From Acidobacteria bacterium SCN 69-37 (GTDB lineage: Bacteria; Acidobacteriota; Vicinamibacteria; Vicinamibacterales; SCN-69-37), in the NCBI GenBank assembly GCA_001724025.1, contig MEDJ01000018.1:1-64000 (forward strand): a stretch of DNA of 64,000 nucleotides, written 5' to 3'. Under the pieces are notes generated by a model. The model was not told where the DNA came from. It saw only the letters and a program-made list of their open reading frames with translations, and made no database searches. Position numbers and translations under genes: made by a program. Shown piece by piece: positions 1 to 6,475 of the stretch (position 1 is the first letter of the stretch; each line of letters begins with the position of its first letter).

Positions 1-823
1 CGGGGCGCCCGCGCAGGTCGACGACGGCCCCGGCCGCCGCGGCCGCCGCGATGGCCGGCCGCTGCGCGGCGACGACAGGCACCGCAACTGCGGGCGTGCC
101 GAGCGCACAGGCCTCGTACAACGTGACGCCGCCGGCGACGACGGCCACGCCGGCCGACGACAGCCGGTCGGCCAGGCCGGTCCGCGCACGGATCCACCGG
201 CAGCCTGGTGGCAACGGGTCTCCTGCGGCCGGCCCGAATCCGGCCGCGAGATCGACGTGCAGGTGCGGGGAGAGGGCCACGAGCGCGGCGGCGATGCGGG
301 CGCCGATCCGGCGCACGTGCGCGCCGCCGCCGAGCGCGATCAACACGCGACGACGGTCGCGCGCGCGCGGCCGGCGCCGCCGAGCGGCGACGGCCGGCGC
401 GAGGATGGCCCACGCGGGACCGGCACGCCTCGTCGCCCAGCCGCCAGGCTGCGCGACGAGGCTGCCATCGACGACGAGGTCGGCGCCGCGCGTCTCTGCC
501 GGCGGCGCAGCGTCGACGATGACCGCGACCGGCACGCCCGCGCGGCGCGCCTGCCGGACGCGCCGCGCGCGGGTCGGCGCGGACGGGTCGTCGACGACGA
601 CCACGTCCGGCTGGAGCGTGCGGACCAGGTCGCGTCCTTCGTGGACGGACCAGCCGAGCGCCAGCGCGGCCGTGCGCGCCGACGCGCGGCCGCGCAGCAC
701 GATCTCGCGCGACACGCCGAGCGCATCGGCCAGCGCCCCGCAGCGGACGAGGTGGCCGAACCCCATCTCGGCGCCGGCCGCGGCAGCGAACAGCACGAAC
801 GGACGATGCGCGGCCCTCGTCAC
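1..823 (-). CDS. pseG: PseG-like UDP-sugar hydrolase / glycosyltransferase-fold protein (3' end outside window)
   Basis: I translated this frame directly; it starts with GTG at 823 and stays open to base 1, so the C-terminus is missing. Near residue 20 it has the signature GFGHLVRCGALADAL, which fits the GxGHxxRCxxLAxxL motif of PseG, the UDP-2,4-diacetamido-trideoxyaltrose hydrolase of pseudaminic acid synthesis. A MurG-like C-domain motif, GGVTLYEACALGTPAVAVPV, lies near residue 240. Pseudaminic acid commonly decorates flagellins, and the flagellin gene is about 800 bp away, so a role in flagellin glycosylation is a reasonable inference. The start overlaps the stop of the upstream gene (GTGA), implying translational coupling. 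It could instead be another sugar-nucleotide hydrolase or a glycosyltransferase of the same fold. Confidence 0.6.
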   Translation of the reverse strand, partial: MTRAAHRPFVLFAAAAGAEMGFGHLVRCGALADALGVSREIVLRGRASARTAALALGWSVHEGRDLVRTLQPDVVVVDDPSAPTRARRVRQARRAGVPVAVIVDAAPPAETRGADLVVDGSLVAQPGGWATRRAGPAWAILAPAVAARRRRPRARDRRRVLIALGGGAHVRRIGARIAAALVALSPHLHVDLAAGFGPAAGDPLPPGCRWIRARTGLADRLSSAGVAVVAGGVTLYEACALGTPAVAVPVVAAQRPAIAAAAAAGAVVDLRGRP

Positions 824-1263
824 GCCGCGTGTCCCCAGGGACCGAGCGCATCCTCGATCAATTGAAAGACGGTCCGCCAGCCGTGCAGGGCGGCCACGAA
901 GGGTTGCTCGATCGCGCGGGCGAGTCCCGGCCAATCGCCGTCGAGCTGCCGGGCGATCATCAGCGCCAGCGCGGTCTGCGTGTCACGTTCCACGGTCAAC
1001 TCGTGTTCGGTACACACCGCATCGAGATCCGTCCCGGCCGCGTCGGCCGTGACCATGGCCAGCGTCAGCAGCGTCTGCGCACTCTCGACCAGGTGCGACA
1101 GCCGCTCATGCGCCTCGCCGACGGCCAGCCGCCGGAACCGGCGCGCCGCATCGTAGGCCTGCGCCTCGACGGCATCGAGCCCTTCGAGCGCCGTGGCAAT
1201 GGCTTCGCGCACGAGCGCGGGACTCGGACGCGGTGACACGTCGGAGGCGGCCGTGTGCGACAT
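820..1263 (-). CDS. hypothetical alpha-helical protein upstream of pseG-like gene
   Basis: A 147-residue protein beginning MSHTAASD. It has no signal peptide or membrane segment, is rich in Ala, Leu and Glu, and appears almost wholly helical (for example the stretch around EAHERLSHLVESAQTLLTLAM). I do not recognise a family. Its stop overlaps the GTG of the PseG-like gene by four bases, so the two are probably one unit, divergent from fliC. A flagellin-modification or chaperone role is only suggested by position. A longer open frame extends upstream to 1464, but it would run against the fliC leader and lacks protein-like composition, so ATG 1263 is preferred. Confidence 0.55.
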   Translation of the reverse strand: MSHTAASDVSPRPSPALVREAIATALEGLDAVEAQAYDAARRFRRLAVGEAHERLSHLVESAQTLLTLAMVTADAAGTDLDAVCTEHELTVERDTQTALALMIARQLDGDWPGLARAIEQPFVAALHGWRTVFQLIEDALGPWGHAA

Positions 1264-1512
1264 GGCCACGACGATGTCGTCGTCGCGATCGCCGAGCGCT
1301 TGAGAGCTCCCGATCGTCGGTTCACCGACAGGGCCGCGCCGGTCAACCGTCACCGTCGACGGACTGGCTGGTACGGACTTGAATCGCAGATTCGACGAAA
1401 TCCGGCGCATTCCGAATGATTTCTCGGGACACGGCGTCTCGATGGGCAGCGGCGTCACGGCCATGGGTATGTTCCTCGGCCGAGAGAAAGGCGAGATTCC
1501 TGCCAGCTCCGC

Positions 1513-1539
1513 TAAAGAAACCCGGGCGTCCCCCGATTA
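1513..1539 (+). promoter_or_regulatory. sigma-28 (FliA) promoter of fliC
   Basis: TAAAGAAA at 1513-1520, an 11-bp spacer, and CCCGATTA at 1532-1539. The enterobacterial FliA consensus is TAAAGTTT-N11-GCCGATAA, so both boxes match 6 of 8 with the exact spacer. The predicted transcript starts near 1546, giving a leader of about 70 nt. It is the only recognisable promoter in the 353-bp space between the divergent gene at 1263 and fliC. A small palindrome, GTCGGT-TC-ACCGAC, also lies in that space at 1317-1330. Confidence 0.75.
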
Positions 1540-1573
1540 CCTCACCATGCCGGGCGGCTCGACGCCGTCCGCA

Positions 1574-1610
1574 CGGCCGGCATGGACGCCGGTCGCGGAC
1601 TCAAGGAGGA
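1574..1610 (+). promoter_or_regulatory. candidate CsrA-binding leader hairpin and Shine-Dalgarno of fliC
   Basis: Bases 1574-1595 can fold into an 8-bp stem (one G-U pair) with the hexaloop AUGGAC (1582-1587), which presents GGA, the core CsrA recognition element. A second GGA pair lies in the strong Shine-Dalgarno AAGGAGGA at 1603-1610, 6 bases before the ATG. A GGA hairpin plus a GGA-containing ribosome site is the known arrangement in CsrA-repressed flagellin leaders such as Bacillus hag. csrA and fliW are both in this window. Binding is inferred, not shown. Confidence 0.5.
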
Positions 1611-1616
1611 ATCGCA

Positions 1617-2417
1617 ATGGCTTCGTTCTCAGTTGTCTCGAACGTCTCGGCGGTCAACGCCCAGGCCAACCTGAACACCACCAACATCGGTCTGCAGAAG
1701 GCGCTCGAGCGTCTGTCGAGCGGCTACCGCATCAACCGATCGGGCGACGACGCCGCGGGGCTCGTCGTGGCCAACCAGTACCGGTCCGACGTCGCGGTCC
1801 TCACGCAGGGCCTGCGCAACGCGGGCGACGGCCTGTCATCCCTGCAGATCAAGGACGGCGCGCTCAACAACATCGCGAACCTGCTCGACCGGCTCTCGAC
1901 CCTGGCGACGCAGTCGGCGTCGGCCAGCTCGTCGGTGAACCGCAGCATCCTGCAGGCGGAATTCTCGGACGTGCTGACGGAGATCGGCCGTGAGGCGTCG
2001 GTCGCCGGGCTCGACACGGCGCAGGGCTTCTCGGTGTTCGTCAGCAGCAACGGTGCGAACGGCACGGTCGGCGGCACGATCGGCGCGGTCGACACGACGA
2101 CGCTCGGCATCGCGAGCCTGTCGGTCGCCACGGCGACTGACGCGCAGACGGCGGTGACGGCCGTCACGGCGGCCGTGGGCACGCTCGGCTCCGCCCAGGC
2201 GACCGTCGGCACCATCCAGAACCGGCTCCAGTACGCGATGTCGCTGGCGCAGTCGCAGATCACCAACAACAAGGCGGCCGAGAGCCGGATCCGCGACGCG
2301 AACATGGCCGAGGAGTCGGCCAACCTCACGCGCTACAGCATCCTGACGCAGAGCGGCATCGCGGCCCTCGCGCAGGCGAACCAGATGACCGGTTCGGTGC
2401 TCTCGCTGCTGCGATAG
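1617..2417 (+). CDS. fliC: flagellin
   Basis: A 266-residue flagellin, the subunit of the flagellar filament exported through the flagellar type III apparatus. The N-terminal D0/D1 helices are clear (NLNTTNIGLQKALERLSSGYRINRSGDDAAGL, shown here only as the family landmark SSGYRINRSGDDAAG), as is the C-terminal landmark SRIRDANMAEESANLTR ending in LLR. The central variable domain is short (about residues 135-190), so this is a compact flagellin. ATG 1617 is chosen because AAGGAGGA sits 6 bases upstream and the protein then begins exactly where flagellins do; a longer frame upstream is spurious. The promoter is sigma-28 type and the leader carries a likely CsrA site. Confidence 0.96.
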   Translation: MASFSVVSNVSAVNAQANLNTTNIGLQKALERLSSGYRINRSGDDAAGLVVANQYRSDVAVLTQGLRNAGDGLSSLQIKDGALNNIANLLDRLSTLATQSASASSSVNRSILQAEFSDVLTEIGREASVAGLDTAQGFSVFVSSNGANGTVGGTIGAVDTTTLGIASLSVATATDAQTAVTAVTAAVGTLGSAQATVGTIQNRLQYAMSLAQSQITNNKAAESRIRDANMAEESANLTRYSILTQSGIAALAQANQMTGSVLSLLR

Positions 2418-2444
2418 AGATCCCTGACGGTTATCGGCCACGGT

Positions 2445-2461
2445 CTACCGACAACCGGTAG
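2445..2461. repeat. small hairpin between fliC and fliD
   Basis: CTACCG and CGGTAG form a perfect 6-bp stem around ACAAC, followed by a second GC-rich segment. There is no T-run, so it is not a convincing intrinsic terminator. It may instead stabilise the abundant fliC message or attenuate read-through into fliD. Confidence 0.35.
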
Positions 2462-2520
2462 GCAGTGGCCGGTAGCCGGATCGCGGTCGTCGGTCGTCAT
2501 CTTTCTCTGCGGCTTCTCCC

Positions 2521-3831
2521 ATGAGCTCTGGCATCACCTTCAGCGGCTTCAACGACATCGACTTCAACGTGGTGTTGAACGCGATGATGACGCAGGCGAG
2601 CGTGCCGCTCACCGCGCTGCAGGATCGGCAGTCCGCGCTCAAGTCGCGACTGACGTCGTTCGAGACGCTCCGGACGCGCATCGATACTCTTCGTTCGGCC
2701 GCCGACGGGCTCAAGACGATGGACGCCGTGTCGACGACGGCCGGTACGTCATCCAACGCCGCGGCCGTCTCGATCTCGAGCGGGCCTTCCGCCACGCCCG
2801 CACACTACGACGTCGTCGTGACCAGCCTGGCGCGTGCGCAGGTGACCGCCTCGGCCGAAACCTTCGCCGACGCGGACACGACCGTCGTCGCCAGTGGCGG
2901 ATCGATCACGATTGGCGGCGTCGCGGTCGCGCTGGCCGGCGACACGACGCTGCAGGGCCTGGCCGACGCGATCAACGCGGCCAGCGACACGGGCGTGACC
3001 GCTGCCGTAGTGCAGACCGGCCCCGGCGCCTACCGACTCGCGCTCACCAGCGCGCTGACGGGCACGGCCCACGCCTTCACTGTCACCAATGGTCTGAGCG
3101 GCGGCGCGGGCATCTCGTTCGGGGCCAACGTGGTCGACGCGACGGACGCGGCGATCACGATCAACAACATCGCCGCCACGAGCAGTTCAAACGTCTTCGA
3201 CAATATCGTGCCCGGCGTGACGCTGACCGTTCAGCAGGCGAATCCGTCGGCCACCATCGGCCTGGACGTGGCGACCGACAACGGCGCCTTCGCCGAAAAG
3301 ATCGAGAAATTCGTCGCGGCCTACAACGACATGGTGGGCTTCCTCGAGGCCCAACGCGTGTCGGCGGGCACGGGCGACGAGCGCAGCATCGGCGGCGATC
3401 CGCTGCTGCGGCAGCTGCGCGGCAACCTCCGGTCGGCGCTGCTCGGGGCGCACGGCGCCGGGGCCTACGGCCACCTGGCCGAGGTCGGCGTCGAGTTCAC
3501 ACGCGACGGCACGCTGAAGCTCGACCGGGCAAAGTTCGATGCGGCGCTGTCGTCCAACCCGGACGACGCGCGCGCGCTGTTCGCGGGCCCTGACGGCGCC
3601 TTCCCGGCTGTCGATACGATGCTCGCGGAGTACACCGACACGACGGGTCTGCTCTCGTCGGCCCGCGATCGGATCAACAAGCAGATCACGCTCATGGACG
3701 GCCAGATTCTCGCCATGCAGGCGCGCCTCGCCATCCAGCGGGACGCGTTGCAGCGACAGTTCACCGAGGCCGACGCCGTGATGTCGCGGCTCAAGAGCCA
3801 GTCGGGCGCCCTCTCCAATCTCGGCATCTAG
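2521..3831 (+). CDS. fliD: flagellar hook-associated protein 2 (filament cap)
   Basis: A 436-residue FliD. It forms the pentameric cap at the filament tip that directs flagellin polymerisation. The N-terminus (ITFSGFNDIDFNVVLNAMM) and the C-terminal coiled region (RDALQRQFTEADAVMSRLKSQ) are typical of the FliD N and C domains, with a beta-rich Thr/Ala/Val middle. It lies 103 bp after fliC with no clear promoter of its own, so it is probably read from the fliC promoter. fliS follows after 37 bp. Confidence 0.95.
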   Translation: MSSGITFSGFNDIDFNVVLNAMMTQASVPLTALQDRQSALKSRLTSFETLRTRIDTLRSAADGLKTMDAVSTTAGTSSNAAAVSISSGPSATPAHYDVVVTSLARAQVTASAETFADADTTVVASGGSITIGGVAVALAGDTTLQGLADAINAASDTGVTAAVVQTGPGAYRLALTSALTGTAHAFTVTNGLSGGAGISFGANVVDATDAAITINNIAATSSSNVFDNIVPGVTLTVQQANPSATIGLDVATDNGAFAEKIEKFVAAYNDMVGFLEAQRVSAGTGDERSIGGDPLLRQLRGNLRSALLGAHGAGAYGHLAEVGVEFTRDGTLKLDRAKFDAALSSNPDDARALFAGPDGAFPAVDTMLAEYTDTTGLLSSARDRINKQITLMDGQILAMQARLAIQRDALQRQFTEADAVMSRLKSQSGALSNLGI

Positions 3832-3868
3832 ATCCGGGCCACTCCCGCATTTCGATCGAGCACGCACC

Positions 3869-4270
3869 ATGCACCACGCCGGCCGCGCAGCCCAGCACTA
3901 CATGCAGACCCAGGTTCGTTCGAGCAGTCCGCTCGAGCTCGTCGTCATGCTCTACGACGGCCTGCTGCGCTACACGGGCGCGGCGGTCGACGCGATGGCG
4001 CACAGGGACATCCGCGCCAGGCGGGATGCCATCTCGCGGAGCCTGGCCATCATCTGCGAGTTGCAGAGCACGCTGAACCTCCAGCAGGGCGGCGAGGTGG
4101 CCGTGCAGCTCGATCGGCTCTACACGTGGATGACTGAATCGCTCGTCGATGCCACGGTCCGACAGGATCCGGCGCCCATCCACGACGTGCGGCGCGTGAT
4201 CGAGACGCTGCGCGACGGCTGGCAGCAGGTCGCCACCGCGAGGCCCGCCATTCCGGAGCCCGCCGCATGA
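3869..4270 (+). CDS. fliS: flagellar export chaperone FliS
   Basis: A 133-residue FliS, the cytoplasmic chaperone that binds the C-terminal disordered tail of flagellin and stops premature polymerisation. Family landmarks are AAQHYMQTQVRSSSPLELVVMLYDGLL near the start (in short, the SPLELVVMLYDGLL motif) and a helical bundle thereafter; the length is normal. Its stop overlaps the next start as ATGA, so the two are translated together. Confidence 0.93.
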   Translation: MHHAGRAAQHYMQTQVRSSSPLELVVMLYDGLLRYTGAAVDAMAHRDIRARRDAISRSLAIICELQSTLNLQQGGEVAVQLDRLYTWMTESLVDATVRQDPAPIHDVRRVIETLRDGWQQVATARPAIPEPAA

Positions 4271-4740
4271 CGCCCGACGAGGCCGCTGGCCTGCTCGGCC
4301 AGTACGCTGCGGGCATCGACGCCGAACTCGCCCTCCTGCACCAGCTCGCCCGCGTGGCGCACGATCAACGCGCGGCCACGGCTGCGGCCGACTTCCAGGG
4401 ATTCAACGCGATCGCCGACAGACGCGATGCGATCATGCAGAGCCTCGTCTCGCTCGAAGACGGGATGCGCGAGGTCCGCGCCGCCCTGACGACGCACCGC
4501 GAGCTGGCGCGGCGGATCGACGGCTATGAAGCCGTGGTCGCGCGACATCGCGAGGCGACCGATCTGGTCAACGCGATCCTGGCGACCGATCAGCAGTCGA
4601 TCTCCGCACTGGCCGATGCCGAGCTCGCCCGCCGCAGCGCGATGGCAAGTCTCGAACGCGGAGAAACCACGCTGGCCGCCTACCGCCGAGTCCTCTCCCC
4701 CCCGATCTCCAGCGCGAAGCTCGTCGACAAGGTCGGATAG
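4267..4740 (+). CDS. putative flagellar chaperone of the FliT/FlgN type
   Basis: A 157-residue all-helical protein with heptad-like Leu/Ala spacing, translationally coupled to fliS by a 4-base overlap. The position directly after fliD-fliS is where FliT (the FliD chaperone) lies in many bacteria. Segments such as FQGFNAIADRRDAIMQSL resemble the FlgN/FliT helical hairpin fold. Primary sequence similarity in this family is weak, so the call rests mainly on size, helicity and context. Confidence 0.6.
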   Translation: MTPDEAAGLLGQYAAGIDAELALLHQLARVAHDQRAATAAADFQGFNAIADRRDAIMQSLVSLEDGMREVRAALTTHRELARRIDGYEAVVARHREATDLVNAILATDQQSISALADAELARRSAMASLERGETTLAAYRRVLSPPISSAKLVDKVG

Positions 4741-4749
4741 AGAGAGATC

Positions 4750-4786
4750 AGGTACGACAGGTACGACTGGTACGACAGGCGACAGG
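4750..4786. repeat. GGTACGAC tandem repeat unit
   Basis: Three copies of GGTACGAC(A/T) in close tandem, then GGCGACAGG, starting about ten bases after a stop codon. A near-identical unit lies at 52711-52738, also immediately after a flagellar gene stop. The rest of 4787-5017 has no gene or clear signal. Confidence 0.6.
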
Positions 4787-5017
4787 TGGGCCCGGCACGG
4801 CCTGGGGCCGTCCTTTCAGGAATGGCCGATACGACAGGCGGGCGACTGGTGGCGTCCGCCAGCGAGTGCGGTGGGCGCTCTGAACGTCGAGGCTGCTCAG
4901 GTCCGATAGAAGACGCCGATCCGAGTGTTCACGCGTGAATCGACGGGAACGGCAGGCACGACCGATGTGCACGCTCGGAACCCGCGCGTGCGACTTGCGT
5001 ATTGAGCAAGCACACTC

Positions 5018-5686
5018 ATGCGCTCCTGGTCTTCGTTCGCCGGCGTGGTGGACCGTTGGCACGCGTGGAGCCGCACGCAGCCGTGGTTGTATCGCTTCAC
5101 GCTGGTGAATCGGCTGCTGCTGGCGACCGCCTTCCTGCCGTCCGGGCTGGTCAAGGCCACGGGCCAGCGGTTCACGCATCTGCCCGTGTCGGATTCCGTC
5201 GGCTTCTTCTTCGAGGCGATGTACCGCACGGGCCCCTACTGGATCTTCATCGGCGTCGTGCAGTTGACGGCCGCTGTCCTCATCCTCATTCCACGGACGG
5301 CGCTGCTGGGCGCGCTGCTGTTCCTGCCTGTCGTCGCAAGCATCTGCCTGATCACGTGGGGCGTCGGGTTCAGCGGTACGGTGTGGATCACGAGCGCGAT
5401 GCTGTTGTCGGTCCTCTACCTGCTCTGCTGGGACAGCTGGCGCGTGTGGGAGGCCGTCACCCGGATCGTGCGGCCAGACGCATTCCGGAGTCGCGTGTGC
5501 GACGACATCACCCGCATCGAGGCGATTGGCTGGATCACGGGCATGGCCACGGGCGCTGGCCTTCTGCTGATCGCGCGCGGATGGCTGCCGCGCGCGCTGA
5601 CGCCACGACTTCTCGTCATCGGCCTTGTCGCCTGCGCGCTGGTTGGTACGGGCTGGCTGCTCACGTGGCGCCGCCACCGCACCTAG
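5018..5686 (+). CDS. DoxX-like integral membrane protein
   Basis: A 222-residue membrane protein. After a short amphipathic start it has a DoxX-type arrangement: helix around RLLLATAFLPSGLVK, then segments near 75-95, 97-120, 122-140, and two more between 168 and 215. The FLPSG(L)VKATG region resembles the conserved first helix of the DoxX family. The function is not established for this branch. It stands alone, with a hairpin just after its stop. Confidence 0.65.
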   Translation: MRSWSSFAGVVDRWHAWSRTQPWLYRFTLVNRLLLATAFLPSGLVKATGQRFTHLPVSDSVGFFFEAMYRTGPYWIFIGVVQLTAAVLILIPRTALLGALLFLPVVASICLITWGVGFSGTVWITSAMLLSVLYLLCWDSWRVWEAVTRIVRPDAFRSRVCDDITRIEAIGWITGMATGAGLLLIARGWLPRALTPRLLVIGLVACALVGTGWLLTWRRHRT

Positions 5687-5705
5687 CCCGCCGTCGACTC
5701 TCGTC

Positions 5706-5732
5706 CGCAACGACAGCTCCTCTCTCGTTGCG
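5706..5732 (+). terminator. possible weak intrinsic terminator after DoxX-like gene
   Basis: CGCAACGA (5706-5713) and TCGTTGCG (5725-5732) form a perfect 8-bp stem with an 11-base loop, followed by only TTT. It lies 20 bases past the stop. The short T-run makes efficiency uncertain. The rest of 5687-5856 shows nothing else. Confidence 0.4.
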
Positions 5733-5856
5733 TTTGAAGACGGAGGCTCCCTCGCGGCGTCTCCGATCGTACTTCCAGGGTGCCGGGTCAAGGCACTACT
5801 GCCGTGCAGCAGGATGATCCTGATACGCCGGGGGCACCTCGTCCTCGCCCGATCCG

Positions 5857-6078
5857 GTGCGCGGGCGGAAGCCCGAGCGGGTTGGCGGCACGCTCGTCCG
5901 GGATCCGCAGTGCGGCACGTACATTCCGCGGGACCGCGCGATCGCGCACACGTCCGGTGGAGCAACGATCGACTTCTGCTCGACGACGTGCCGGGATGAG
6001 TGGATGCGGGAAACCGCGGAGTCACGGCCCGATCTTGAAACCATGGAGCCCATGGAGGCAGGGAGACGCGCGGGGTGA
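5857..6078 (+). CDS. PP0621-like small metal-ligand protein
   Basis: A 73-residue protein with LVRDPQCGTYIPRDRAI followed by DFCSTTCRDEW. Paired Cys (PxCGTY ... FCSxxCR) is the pattern of the PP0621/YHS-like family, presumably a small zinc- or metal-binding fold. Many relatives start with a membrane helix, which is absent here: the frame is closed by TGA at 5821, so any anchor has been lost or never existed. The start is GTG. The last residues (ETMEPMEAGRRAG) are encoded by the left arm of a large palindrome (see 6041-6194), so the C-terminus may be repeat-derived. Confidence 0.65.
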   Translation: MRGRKPERVGGTLVRDPQCGTYIPRDRAIAHTSGGATIDFCSTTCRDEWMRETAESRPDLETMEPMEAGRRAG

Positions 6079-6194
6079 ACGCGACAGGGGCGTGCGAACG
6101 GTCCCCCTTTCGTGTCCACCCCGCGCGTCTTCCAGCCCGACGCTCGTCGCGCAAGCGGCACGCGTCATCTCTATGTCCTCCATGCGCTCCATGG
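6041..6194. repeat. composite inverted repeat
   Basis: Outer arms at 6041-6058 and 6177-6194 match in 17 of 18 positions when one is reverse-complemented (the first begins CCATGGAGC). Inner arms at 6064-6077 and 6117-6130 are a perfect 14-bp inverted repeat (AGACGCGCGGGGTG). The right side has an extra segment of roughly 40 bp. The left side runs into the end of the PP0621-like gene. The following 6195-6475 has no gene I can support. Confidence 0.7.
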
Positions 6195-6475
6195 TCCATT
6201 GTCCGCCGGCGCCAGATAGCCTCATCGTCCGTCCTTCTTTGAGCTTCGACAAGCCACGTGCTACCGTCCCCTTCTTCAGAGGCACAGGGACCAACGACGA
6301 GCGTCTCGAGCCGCCTCGGGACGCGCTCGATCTCCCGGTCCTGAAGGTTGCGGAGCCGTCCGACCACAAACCCAGGGTGAAGATCATCCGATGGGCGCGG
6401 CCGACGACCGCTGTCGGATTCGTGCTCGACGTGGAGTAAAGGAATCGGCCACCAGTGACGGTGAGAAGGATCTCG

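Noticed and set aside
51-1052. 333-residue plus-strand open frame at the window start
   Set aside because: Antisense to the PseG-like gene, which has clear family motifs; the plus frame is Arg/Ala/Pro shadow.
2428-2440. GCCGATAA on the minus strand after fliC, like a sigma-28 -10 box
   Set aside because: No TAAA element at the required distance and no minus-strand gene follows.
4748-6367. 539-residue open frame on the minus strand
   Set aside because: Runs antisense to the DoxX-like and PP0621-like genes; composition is Arg/Pro/His-rich shadow coding typical of high-GC DNA and no family motif is visible.
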